64,000 nt of DNA from Branchiostoma floridae (Eukaryota; Chordata; Leptocardii; Amphioxiformes; Branchiostomatidae). The stretch's first letter is position 1, and each line of letters opens with the position of its first letter. Position numbers and translations under genes: made by a program. The DNA lies in contig NC_049991.1 in NCBI RefSeq assembly GCF_000003815.2, positions 20,131,600 to 20,195,599 of the forward strand, in the 5' to 3' direction. A model generated the notes under the pieces. The model searched no databases, was not told the origin of the DNA, and saw only the letters and a program-made list of their open reading frames with translations. Shown in pieces: positions 24,101 to 32,400 of the stretch.

Positions 24101-25233
24101 TTTTACCCCCTTACCTTACCTTACATGTACCCATATGTACAAAATGTAGTCCCAACCCCATGCCTAAGATACCTCCTAAAGATTATACAGATAGCTAAAA
24201 TTCTATGAACTGTACTGGTACGTTGCTGAAGGTTATACATGTACATCCAGGTAATGATATTGCCAAATAGCAATTACTCAATTAACTGGATATGATTTAG
24301 ACGTCTACGTCATATCCAGTTGCTTGTTTAGCTGCTTTTTGGGGTCTTATGAACTGCAGTTCAAAAGGAAGCCGCTAAGATGAATGCAACAATATCATAC
24401 GTGCCTACCTGAAAGTTTGCGCTGCTGTGACGGCAGTTTGGGGTCAGTGGCCAGCGGGGTCGGCTTACTGCCCAATGCTATCAGCTCTCCCGTGGGAGGG
24501 GGGCCTGCAAAGGAGAAACCACACAAGTTGGGTCACTTCATGGTCTAAGGGCCGGTTGACATGAGGCAAAAAAAAAATAACTTGTCCTAAAATTGCCCTA
24601 CGACGTTCAAAGCACATCCTACGACCCTCATTTTGTCCATGTAAAAATGAAAATGACGCGCTGCAGTGGGCAGCGTCATTTTAATCGTTTCACTGTTACA
24701 TGGACAAAAAAAAAAGAGGACACGCACCATTCGTCGAACGACATGTTCAGGACAAGTCATTTTTTAGCCTCATGTAAACCAGCCCTAAAGATAGATATCT
24801 GATGCATATGATACTTGATGATTCCAAGGTGAATCAAGATTCTCTGCCTGTGGTGTCACCCTCCTGTCACTCAAAGTACTAGTACTTTTTCTTCAACTCC
24901 CCTCATCAGCACTCAGCAAGTGGCAGGGAATTTTGTCATCATGATCTCAACTTTTCCAGAGTTAAAGTTGCAATACCGAAATCTTAGTACTGTAGTGTAA
25001 TGTAGCGAAAAGAAAGATCTAGAAGGCTAGGTATGCGTACTTCAACAGTTTGCGATATCCACCAAACAGTATATGGACAAAATTAGATAATTTTCTTCCA
25101 AAAATCACAACCAACTGCAGGTATACCCCCCTCCCCCAAGAGAAAAAAAAATCACACCATAACATTCGTAATTTCTACAGTGCAAACCTTTCGGCTTGGT
25201 CTTCCGCGGACCGCCTAGCTTTCCTCTGTCCAT
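1061..25233 (-). CDS. INTS1: Integrator complex subunit 1 (N-terminal part, 29 exons, 3' end outside window)
   Basis: INTS1 is the largest scaffold subunit of the nuclear Integrator complex, which cleaves snRNA 3' ends and attenuates paused RNA polymerase II transcripts. Consecutive minus-strand exons translate to recognisable INTS1 segments in the right order: GELIALGSK near the start, [92 protein letters not shown] and [11 protein letters not shown]. The start ATG is at 25233-25231 and opens [15 protein letters not shown]. The visible coding length is about 3747 nt (1249 codons); vertebrate INTS1 is about 2200 residues, so the remainder lies left of position 1. All visible exon phases agree except between exons 20 and 21, where an exon is missing. 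It starts head to head with MBOAT7. The family call is from remembered vertebrate sequence and is very secure. Confidence 0.95.
1205..1400 (+). mobile_element. SINE body fragment, same family as 26905-27440
   Basis: It shares cttgtgctcttggga, actttacattc and ttaaatggaggctccgtgtt with the intact SINE, but the tRNA head is missing. Between INTS1 exons 28 and 29. Confidence 0.65.
2469..2530 (-). pseudogene. Partial copy of INTS1 exon 26 (3' half plus donor)
   Basis: The sequence acctctgggttccccgtaag through gatgtgcatggt repeats the donor-side half of exon 26 (2555-2666) almost exactly, including the flanking tagtagagtg in the intron. It lacks the acceptor and the SESQDQIF part, so it cannot act as a complete exon. 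Confidence 0.8.
4126..4300. repeat. Long hairpin with a hammerhead-like core
   Basis: Arms 4132-4179 and 4248-4295 are complementary with one mismatch. The loop holds CTGATGA (4218-4224), a 7-bp hairpin GGTGTCT-GAC-AGACACC (4226-4242), and GAAA (4243-4246). It lies in an INTS1 intron between exons 23 and 24. Confidence 0.7.
5066..5273. mobile_element. TA-flanked MITE with CGCGAA motifs
   Basis: Imperfect inverted ends CTGTGAATGCATTTAAG and the rightmost GCATATACAG, flanked by TA, with repeated ttcgcgg/ccgcgaa inside. About 208 bp, non-coding, in the INTS1 intron beside exon 23. Confidence 0.65.
6198..7343 (-). other. INTS1: INTS1 intron with assembly gap (6552-6651) and probable missing exon
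   Basis: Exon 20 ends in phase 2 and exon 21 starts in phase 0, so they cannot be joined directly. Vertebrate INTS1 has about 45 residues here (a Pro-rich stretch, then a helix ending just before SMPWLAEL) that are absent from the visible sequence. An exon of length 1 mod 3 is therefore needed, and the only hidden sequence is the run of 100 N at 6552-6651. The flank at 6290-6550 is pyrimidine-rich (cct/ccatt repeats), which may have caused the assembly break. Confidence 0.6.
6958..7343 (-). pseudogene. Two partial copies of INTS1 exon 20 with donor-side repeats
   Basis: The sequence encoding [19 protein letters not shown] occurs three times: degenerate at about 7074-7135, better at about 7216-7283, and inside the true exon (7344-7468). 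The copies keep the 3' part of the exon and donor-like sequence but lack the 5' part. Between them run repeats of ATCCATGGTGATTGTTTAC. They are probably non-functional exon fragments from local tandem duplication. Confidence 0.75.
7344..14634 (-). CDS. INTS1: INTS1 exons 12-20
   Basis: Coding exons in transcription order: 14526-14634, 11663-11786, 10789-10866, 9765-9922, 9313-9409, 8806-8897, 8328-8388, 7932-8004, 7344-7468. They encode, among others, [80 protein letters not shown] and [18 protein letters not shown], all typical of INTS1. Exon 20 ends in phase 2 (CCT AG). Partial copies of exons 13, 15 and 20 lie beside the real exons. Exon 12 is preceded in transcription by the large exon-10/11 intron, and the intron between exons 12 and 13 hosts the 1.85-kb repeat pair at 12559-14405. 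Confidence 0.9.
7713..7882. mobile_element. Mariner-type MITE
   Basis: Inverted ends CAGTAGAAGCTGGTTA ... TAACTGGCTTCTACTG enclose 170 bp flanked by TA (one mismatch in the inner part of the ends). It lies in an INTS1 intron. Confidence 0.75.
10030..10262 (-). pseudogene. Two partial copies of INTS1 exon 15 (acceptor side)
   Basis: Copies of the 5' part of exon 15 lie at about 10058-10095 (cacgggaacctccgacacca, then the cagcaggtacct acceptor side) and about 10179-10258 (longer, from ggacagaccgatcac). The surrounding intron, with gtttgtttg and a cattcacgaaaaac string, is also repeated three times between 9920 and 10420. The unit is a diverged tandem duplication spanning the exon-intron junction. 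Confidence 0.75.
11280..11662 (-). repeat. Minisatellite of INTS1 exon 13 donor ends plus (GGAT)n
   Basis: The string tttaccattgcacrtagtc, followed by a gtggagttgag block, is the 3' end and donor of exon 13. It occurs at about 11285, 11436, 11562 and in the real exon at 11659. Each copy is followed by a fragment of exon coding sequence and a ggatggatgg simple repeat. The unit is about 100-150 bp. This is a small satellite made from an exon-intron junction. Confidence 0.75.
12559..14405. mobile_element. Pair of identical 468-bp repeats flanking 0.9 kb (LTR-like or composite)
   Basis: Units 12559-13026 and 13938-14405 appear identical by eye and lie in the same orientation. Each starts GGGATCCGCAGGT and ends ACCTGCGGATACCC, i.e. 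short inverted termini. The outer flanks are TGTAG/TGTAG (a 5-bp duplication); the inner flanks are TGAAG/TGAAG. The internal 13027-13937 has no convincing open frame and no reverse-transcriptase motif. The termini are not TG...CA, so a normal LTR element is doubtful. Confidence 0.75.
15070..25233 (-). CDS. INTS1: INTS1 exons 1-11
   Basis: Coding exons in transcription order: 25188-25233, 24409-24504, 23695-23844, 23186-23382, 22382-22519, 21691-21853, 21106-21214, 20571-20757, 19783-19928, 18671-18812, 15070-15252. Every junction is GT-AG on the minus strand and the frame carries through all of them. Exon 3 is a Ser/Ala/Pro-rich linker with AAKKPKLG, a possible basic nuclear signal. Exon 4 carries the [16 protein letters not shown] helix. 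Exon 7 is acidic (DDDD) and poorly conserved. Exon 8 holds the strongly conserved [15 protein letters not shown] block. The intron between exons 10 and 11 (15253-18670) is swollen by a GC-rich foldback repeat. Fragments of exons 4, 10 and 11 are duplicated in nearby introns. Confidence 0.9.
15600..17815. repeat. GC-rich foldback/satellite region inside INTS1 intron
   Basis: Left part 15770-16190 has about 57-bp tandem units (acgcaacgttatggtgataa, taaactacgtgtcttccctc). Right part 17150-17410 holds inverted relatives. At 17420-17640 are about 36-bp units (gaagcaatacacgcacgtgc). At 17659-17768 about eight copies of gagtacgcgtgtgc lie between perfect 33-bp inverted arms (about 17614-17647 and 17770-17803). 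The middle (16280-16350) has a decayed minus-strand tRNA-like sequence with gtggccgagtgg and gggttcgagtccg. Confidence 0.7.
17864..17925 (-). pseudogene. Partial copy of INTS1 exon 11 (acceptor side)
   Basis: The string caactcttggaacaccacag, followed by cgaggaacta, repeats the acceptor side of exon 11 (15227-15252) on the far side of the GC-rich foldback region. A further, weaker copy lies at about 15352-15395. The foldback repeat therefore sits between two copies of the same exon edge. Confidence 0.7.
18400..18635 (+). mobile_element. tRNA-derived SINE, second family
   Basis: The head gtaggtagagtgttcgcctt then gcacccgtaggtcgtgagtt resembles a tRNA body (box A, anticodon arm, decayed box B). 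The tail is a variable non-coding region with agtggactagcctcctgct. Between INTS1 exons 10 and 11. Confidence 0.55.
18901..19253. mobile_element. hAT-type MITE with perfect 8-bp target duplication
   Basis: Inverted ends CAGGGCTCTAGCCAG ... CTGGCTAGAGCCCTG bound 353 bp with no gene. ACTATTGG flanks it on both sides (18893-18900 and 19254-19261). The 8-bp duplication and CAGGG ends fit the hAT superfamily. It lies inside an INTS1 intron. Confidence 0.88.
19320..19402 (-). pseudogene. Partial copy of INTS1 exon 10 (acceptor side)
   Basis: The sequence gtagatggtatttttcagta through gcaactctctgggatgaaaag copies the 5' end and acceptor of exon 10 (18671-18812) with several substitutions. It lacks the rest of the exon and a donor, so it is a dead exon fragment. 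Confidence 0.75.
22100..22330 (+). repeat. Dispersed repeat with the acgttaa central block
   Basis: Contains ccttaggacaggacgttaag then ccgtggtcc and aaaagagctaggggaattt. A copy in the opposite orientation lies at about 2786-2900 (agctcttttcaacaagtgc, ggcttaacatcccgtcctg). A probable SINE family. Confidence 0.5.
22968..23185 (-). pseudogene. Two partial copies of INTS1 exon 4 (donor side) with (AAC)n
   Basis: The 3' end of exon 4, encoding [19 protein letters not shown], with its ctcagcgagg-type end and donor gtgggtt, is repeated at about 22969-23050 and 23092-23165 next to the real exon (23186-23382). The copies are separated by short (aac)n runs. They have intact donors but no acceptor. Confidence 0.8.
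24549..24785. mobile_element. Harbinger-type MITE
   Basis: Inverted ends GGGCCGGTTGACATGAGGC and GCCTCATGTAAACCAGCCC enclose 237 bp, flanked by TAA on both sides. The 3-bp TAA duplication fits PIF/Harbinger. It lies upstream of INTS1 exon 2, in the first intron. Confidence 0.75.
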
Positions 25234-25810
25234 CTTTCTTCAAACGCCACCTCCAAACAGCAGAGGCAACAACCTTCAGCACGAAGAAATCCTGCAAAGA
25301 AAAAATCGGAGCGATCTTTTCTACTGAAATGCCGCCATGATGCTTTCTCTCTCTTTCTGGACGATACCATTAGCGCGGTACCCTTTATTTCTCGCAAGTC
25401 TAATTATTTGTCAAGTGAAATGTTATGTACCAAAATTAAATTCATTCATAGTATTTTTCCATAAATTTTATTTCATTTCAAATTTGATTGATATGAAGTT
25501 AGCTAGTGGAATTTTTCGCCGACGACAAGGGAACACCCCTATAGTCGAGTGAAATATTCCGCAAGGGGTTAAAGGTTCAACAGAAATCAGGTGAGATTGG
25601 ACTGGGAATATTGTTGCTATGCTGAGGGAAGTGTCGTCTGTGAAACAGGTGTGGTTTCGGGGATTTCTTCGCTCTAGTTTACTACGCGTACGCCTCACTG
25701 ATCCATACAAATGTAGAAGTAAGATCTAAGTAAAAAGAGGACATCTATGGCACTGTATTTGATTAAGAACAATGTGTTTATTTTCTTATAAGGTAACGTT
25801 ACAGGTAACA
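25234..25810. promoter_or_regulatory. Divergent promoter region between INTS1 and MBOAT7
   Basis: The INTS1 start codon (minus strand) and the first ATG-bearing MBOAT7-like exon copy (plus strand) are under 600 bp apart. On the minus strand at about 25329-25341 is CATCATGGCGGCATT, which fits a YY1-type ATGGCGGC element common at housekeeping starts. I see no TATA box facing INTS1. This suggests a shared bidirectional housekeeping promoter; the true start sites were not determined. Confidence 0.5.
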
Positions 25811-26407
25811 AGAAGATGTCCCGAGATGATCTGATCTACTTAAGAAAGACATCTGGTGTATTTTTCCAGTGTAGTAATGAGGCTGATTAATGTAGTCAAG
25901 GGCGCCTCCTCAAGCACGGGACTCCCGTTTCAAGTCCCTCCCGGAAGACGATTTCGTGGAAAGCTTCGTGAGGCTACAGCAATCCGGACGTCCTTGGTTG
26001 GGGGTCTCCCATCCAAGAACTGACCGGGCGGCGCGTTGCTTAACTTCCACGCGGCTGTAGCTTAAGTTAATTTAAGAAGAATACTTTCTTATTTCTTCAG
26101 GTACAGGTAAGAAGAAGATGTCCCCCGATGAGTTAATCTACCTGAGCCTCCTGGTCCTGAGTATCCCCCTGGGGGGCCTGTTGAGGCAGGTGAGAGACCA
26201 CACCTGAGGAGTTTACTATTAAGAAAACCATATTCTTTTTTCTTAAGGTACAGGTGTAAGAAGATGTCCCCCGATGAGTTAGTCTACCTGAGCCTCCTGG
26301 TCCTGAGTATCCCCCTGGGGGTCTGGTGAGGCAGGTGAGAGATCACACCTGATGAGTTTAACTATTAAGAAAACCATATTCTTTTTTCTTAAGGTACAGG
26401 TAAGAAG
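25811..26407 (+). pseudogene. Three upstream copies of the MBOAT7 first coding exon
   Basis: The start-codon block AAGAAGATGTCCC plus MSPDELIYL-type sequence occurs four times: about 25814 (MSRDDLIYLRKTSG, degenerate), about 26118 (runs to PLGGLLRQVRDHT then stop), about 26262 (frameshifted, PLGVW then stop) and 26408 (intact). Copies 2-4 share the preceding ttttttcttaaggtacaggt and a following gtgagaga. Copy 2 ends at aggcag/gtgaga, a good donor, so it could in principle splice. Most likely these are decayed tandem duplicates. Confidence 0.75.
25893..26060 (-). mobile_element. 5S rRNA-headed SINE fragment
   Basis: On the minus strand ggaagttaagcaacgcg then cggtcagttcttggatggga is the internal-promoter half of 5S rRNA. 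It is joined to gaggcttcacgaa-type sequence and the gggacttgaaacggga block. It resembles SINE3-type elements. Between the first two MBOAT7 exon-1 copies. Confidence 0.65.
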
Positions 26408-29400
26408 ATGTCCCCAGATGAGCTGATCTACCTGAGTCTCCTGGTGCTGAGTATTCCCCTGGGGGGCCTGGTGAGGCAGGTGAGAGACCACACCTGGCGG
26501 AGGGCGGTGGTGTTCGCTGTCGGGGCCGGCCAGGTGCTGCTCACCTGTCGGTGGGACACCTTACACTCCCTGGTGTCCATCCTCGGGACTTTCACCATCT
26601 TGAAGACGGCTGGACCAAGGTAGTTATGTTATTTTAAGATGAATAGATAAAATAAAGATAAATCACTCACTCACTATTCATTGTTTGATTATACTACTGC
26701 TGGAATCCCTGATGCATGGGTAGGCAGCAGTCGGCTAGTCTTCACACTGCGAATAAACAAGATAAATAAATAGATGAATAAAGAAATCTCTAGCTTCAAA
26801 GTGCTGCTGTGTAATGTATGTTTTTGTAATGTAAGTTTTTTTGTAAAACTTGATAGAAATGACTATAAAATCTTCTCTACTTCTCTCTTATCATTTTCTT
26901 TGAAGGCCCGCGTGGCGCAGTGGCAGCATTCGTGCTTCGTGACCCCCACACGTGCGAGGTTGCGGGTTCGAATCCGTATGCGTGTCACCGGTCTTGTGCC
27001 CTTGGGAAAGGCACTTTACACGGCTTTCCTCACTATACTCAGGTGAAAATGAGTACCTAGCTTCGACTAGGGCCGTCCCTCGGATAGGACGTTAAATGGA
27101 GGTCCCGTGTATGGGGAGAGTCACACCCCATGCACGTTAAAGAACCCCCACACGTGCGATGGTGCGGTGTGAGATGGAGCAAAAACCCTTCTGTCTGGAG
27201 TTGGTGATTCACTTCAAATCACCCGGATGGAGGCCTGGCGAACCTCCATTCCGTATCAGCCACACGGTGATTTACATCAGCGAAAGGGTATGTCACCCTG
27301 CGAGGGGCGGCATAACCCCGCCGCGCCGTGAGTAAGCATGTGCGAACATGCACAGGGCTAGCCCTTAGTAATAGCCACTGGCTAGTTGGGCAACCCTGGC
27401 TGTTTGTTAACAGCTGAACAAATAAATAAAAAAAAGGCTAAGCCCCCCAAAAAGTGAACGCCTGCCTATATATAATCAGTTCATTTTCTAATAGGTCTCC
27501 ACTGAATTTTTTCAGGTCCCATTTTTGGGGACCAGTCCAACAAAAAAAGAAGTTTTGTACCAGTATGATGTACCGGTAGCCACCCCTACTGCAGTATTAA
27601 ATTTAGTAATATAAGATCCCACCTTTTAATGTTTTATCCAGGACATGCCACCTGCTGACTTTTGTCTGGTGCTTCGGCTACCTGGCCTTCTTCCGCACCT
27701 GTCACCTGTTCCACCTGCCGTACCCCGCAGCCGTCGCCAACGCTGTGCAGCTGGTGCTCACGCTCAAGGTGGGGACGTGTTTGTTTGTTTGTTTGTTTGT
27801 TTGTTTGTCTGGTGCTGCCCTGCCACCTGTTCCACCTGCCGTACCCCGCAGCCGTGGCCAATGCTGTGCAGCTGGTGCTCACGCTCAAGGTGGGGACATC
27901 ATGAAATTGTTTGTTAAAATGCATTGAAGAAGAGCTGTGGAAAGACTAGCCGACTGCTGGCCACCCCTGAGTCAGGAACCACAGCAGCAGTGAAATCAAA
28001 ATGCTAGATACTATTAAAATTACATGCCCAGTAAACCACTTCATGGCATAACTCATCATGTTTGGGCAAGAAGGGAAGGAGTGTGAGCAAGAGAGAGACG
28101 GAGTGGTTTAAATCTGCTCATTTCAGTTTTATTACATTCATCTGAAATACGTTATAGGTCACAACAAATGAATGAACAGATGAAAAAACAATTGATGAAT
28201 GAATCTCATTTCTTATTTTCATTCCAGCTCAGCAGTGTTGCCTTTGACATCAGAGACTCCCATGTAGCAGAAAAGTCCAGGAAAGATGGAAATGACAACT
28301 CAGCAAACAACAGGGCTTCAGAAGGGACCAAAAACAAACCTACTGAACAGGCCCTCCTCCCCGTGCCCTCTCTCACAGATCTCTTCTGTTACTCCTACTG
28401 TTATATCGGAGTCTATACTGGTAAAACACTTTCATTTTTGGAATAGACTGTAGCTGCTTGACACAGCCTTAGAAATGCTGGGTTGTTCAGTATACTAAAA
28501 ACCTGTACAGAAACCCTTTCCTGCATTGTGCGATCAGAGGGCACAATGGGTCAATTAAACAATACAATGTAATACCCCATTATCTAGCTGTCACGTAAAC
28601 CTGGAAAATGTAGTTTAAACTGCATTGACTCTCTAAATGTTTTAAGGTAGTTTTGAAGCACTTATAAGTTATATATATGGATTGTAGTAATGTTGTACAA
28701 AATGTATACTTTGCTTTATGTTGTAAACCATTTGTAGTAAGGATGCAGTTCAGGTTGTTCACTTAACATATTTCGATTGGCTAAATTGGCATTTTGACCT
28801 TCCACTGTTTTCTTATTAATGAATTAAGAAAGAATGGAGCCGTAACGAATATTGATAGCTGGGCATGAAAGAATTCTAAATCTGATTTTTGGGGGGCCAA
28901 ATTGATGACGTGATCATTTTTATTGCCCCTAATATTATTTTTTTCTATGACAAAATACAGCACTTTGGTACATACCACTGTAATGAAACTTCGTTAATGA
29001 GAGAACAATGGAAGGTCAAAATGCCAATTTAGCCAATAGAAATACCTTAAAGTATACTGTTTTCCCTTATTACCATCCCAGGCCCCTTCTACAAGTACAG
29101 AACTTATCACGACTTCATCTATCAGGAGAAACCATCCTCCGTTCCCGTACTACAGCCCCTGTTGGACCGCGCCAAGTGGATGCCTCTGACGGGGGGTGTT
29201 TTCCTCCTGGCCTCGCGGTACTTCCCCATCGCGTACGCGCACACTGAGGAGTTCTACGCGACGTCGGGCGTCCCGTACCGCCTGTGGTACATGCTGGGGA
29301 TGTTCCTCGTGTTCCGCATGAGGATGTACTCGGCTTGGATCCTGGCAGGTAGGATGCTGCTGATTGGTTGGGATGCATGAATAAATTTGCACTCGATTGT

Positions 29401-32400
29401 AAGCTGGTGTGTTATGGCATATGCGTGCACCTGTGCACTCACCTGTTTAAGATTGTCTGATGTGAGAGAGGCAGATGAGGCTATTATTCAATTTATTGTT
29501 ATCTGGCGGGCTGGCAGCTCTCTCTTTGCTGCGGTGGGTTTCTTTAACGTGCTTGAGGTGTGGTACTCCTTAAACAATATTTTTCATCATCATTGGCCTT
29601 ATCAGTTAAAGTCATTATCATATGATGTTACATACAATGGCACATACAACATACACCTTTAATTTGTTGTGGTCGTCATTTAGCATTCATAGACTAGCCA
29701 GTCACTCGTCATTTAGCATTCATAGACTAGCTACCCACTCGTCATTTAGTATTTATAGACTAGCTACTCACTCGTCATTTAGCATTCATTTAGCATTCAT
29801 AGACTAGCTACTCACTTGTCATTTAGCATTCATTTAGCATTCATAGACTAGGTACTCACTCGTCATTTAGCATTCATTTAGTATTCATAGACTAGTTACT
29901 CGTCATTTAGCATTCATTTAGCATTCATAGATTAGCTACTCACAACTAAAGAGCATGTTCCATCCCTTTTCAGAATGTTCCTGCATCACTGCCGGAATGG
30001 GGGCCTATGAGGAGTGGAGGAAACCCAAGTGTGGCCAGGGACCAACCGTCAGGGGGACACTGTAAGTCTCGTTAGGTCATACCTGTGGGCAATAACGTTT
30101 GATGTGCCGGACTGGGTGATAACTTGGGTTATCACATGGGGTCCTACTATTATGACACGGGTGTCCCTTAGAATGTTTCAAATGCACTAGTCTTCCAGTC
30201 TGATGCTGTCAAAACTTTTACTAGCCTCGTATCCAGCTGTACGCGTATTATAGCTCCCGAGTCTCTTCTGTCCTCTTCGCGAAGACTCGGGAGCTATAAT
30301 ACGGCTGGACACCAGGCCAAACTTTTACATACCTGATTCAGACTTTCAAGTTGCTGTTCTTAGAATTTTTGCTCCAGGACACCAAATTTTTACCAAAAGT
30401 TCTGGCGCATTGAAATGTATGTTTTCTTGGGTGCATGATATAGATACTATATGGTATTCTGTCATATGCAAATTGGCTATTTTCAGTTTTTCTAATTTTT
30501 TTCTACAGCACACATTCTCTTTCAGAATTTGTGTATTGTGTAGATACCTACACCATCCATATTGGCTTTGTTACAGTGAACCTGGTGGCAACAAATCGCC
30601 ACAGGAGGCTCGCTACAACTTTGACACAATAAAGAACGTGGACATCTACTGGGTGTCTTTCAGAATACATTACTTTTTTTGTATGATTGTGTAGATCAGC
30701 TCATACCATCCATATTGGCTTGTTACAGTGAACCTGGTGGCAACAAATCGGCACAGGAAACTCGCTACAACTTTGACACAATAAAGAACGTGGACATCTA
30801 CTGGGTGGAGCGTGGCACCACCATCCGCAGTGGTATGAAGCACTGGAACATGACGGTACAGTACTGGATGGCAGAGTACATCTACAGACGGGTGCCCTAC
30901 AAGAGCTTCAGGTAACGTCTTCTTCCTTAGCTCCCTCACCTGGCTAACTCACCTGGCTAACTCACCTGGTTAACACACCTGGCTTGGATACTGCCTGGTT
31001 GGATCTCAAAAGTTTAGTTTGAAAGTAAAATAGGTTAACTACTACATAACAGTCTTTGTTATCTATATATATGCCCATTTCCTTGTCTCGTCTTCTTTCC
31101 TCACTTGATTCTTTTTTGCAAGTTTTTTTTCTAATGACTTTCCTGTGTTAAAATATTTTTTCATCACATTTTTGTAGACTGGTCTTCTTTTAGTCTGATC
31201 TTGTTCTCTCTTTAAGACATTTTCTTGATTTGTCATGAACTTTTCAAAATGTTTCTTTTTCCTCAGTCTGTTTCTCTCTTGTCTTAGTAGTTTTTCCTTG
31301 GATTCAATTTTTCTTTTTCCTTCCCAATCCTTTGCACTCTTTCTTGAGGCCTTTAATCAATCTTTCAATCCCTGAAGCCAGGTTCTGATGGGCATATATT
31401 ATTCTACTATAACCAGTTACTAAAACACCTTTGCTGCCTGACAGTTGTAATCTTTACTCAAAATGTATTTTAAAAATCTACTATCAGACCTGCCCTTGTA
31501 TCACGCTATGCCAGTTGTTCATCAGATTGGTCCAAGCTTCTCACATCAAACACTGTCAAAAGGAATCATTATTGGTTGTGCAATGTATGGCACTGCTGCT
31601 GATAGCACTAGTGCTGGTTTCAAAAGAAGCAGCAAAGTTCTTCTTGTCCTTGAGTTCCTCCTCTATTTCATTTGGACTACAATTGGCAAAAAGTATCAAA
31701 CTGTAACCATATGCATCAAATTATAGATGCAGAAATGTTTGGCAATTTCGATCTATTTTGTGGATCCTAATCTGACACACTGATATAGCTGATTATATGG
31801 GTATGCAGGTGTAATAAATTCTAGTTAGCTAAGAACAGCATATTATACCATGCTTGGAGAGCGAAGAAGCACAAAACTTAACTGTACGATGAAGAACCAC
31901 TCACCCAGCAAGAAGCATGGATATCCACCTCACACTGCATGCCGAGGCATGCCCACCAACCACAAAATGCAACGACACGCCTTACAGTGCTAACCCCTTT
32001 CTAATTTGCATGTGTTTCATTTTTCGTTTGACGTTTTTCCGTGTCTTTGTTGACTTGGTTTTCTTTGTCGTGACCTACCCTGAGTGTGTGTCTTTGTTCC
32101 CCTCCCTGTCCCCCTCCCAGGTTTCCTGTGGTGTTTGTTGTTTCCGCGTACTGGCACGGCATACACGGCGGGTACTACCTGTTTTTCCTTTCCGTCGCGC
32201 TGATGCAAATTGTCGAGTTCAAGTGCGACGCCGCCTTCAAGTCCCGACTCTCGCCCGACTCCACGGCCGCGAGCGTTTACGGGTTTGTGAGCTGGTTCCT
32301 GAAGTACCGAGCAGGGGAATACTACACCATGGCATTCCTTCTACTAACCATTACGGATGGACTAAGGTGTTGGCAGTCTGTGTACTTCTATACTCATGTG

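Noticed and set aside
25960-26055. A 5S rRNA gene
   Set aside because: Only the 3'-promoter half of 5S is present and it is joined to a repeat body also found at 59.9 kb, so it is a SINE head.
29680-29945. CRISPR-like array of short repeats
   Set aside because: The units are adjacent and imperfect with no unique spacers of constant length, and the DNA is eukaryotic. It is a simple tandem repeat.
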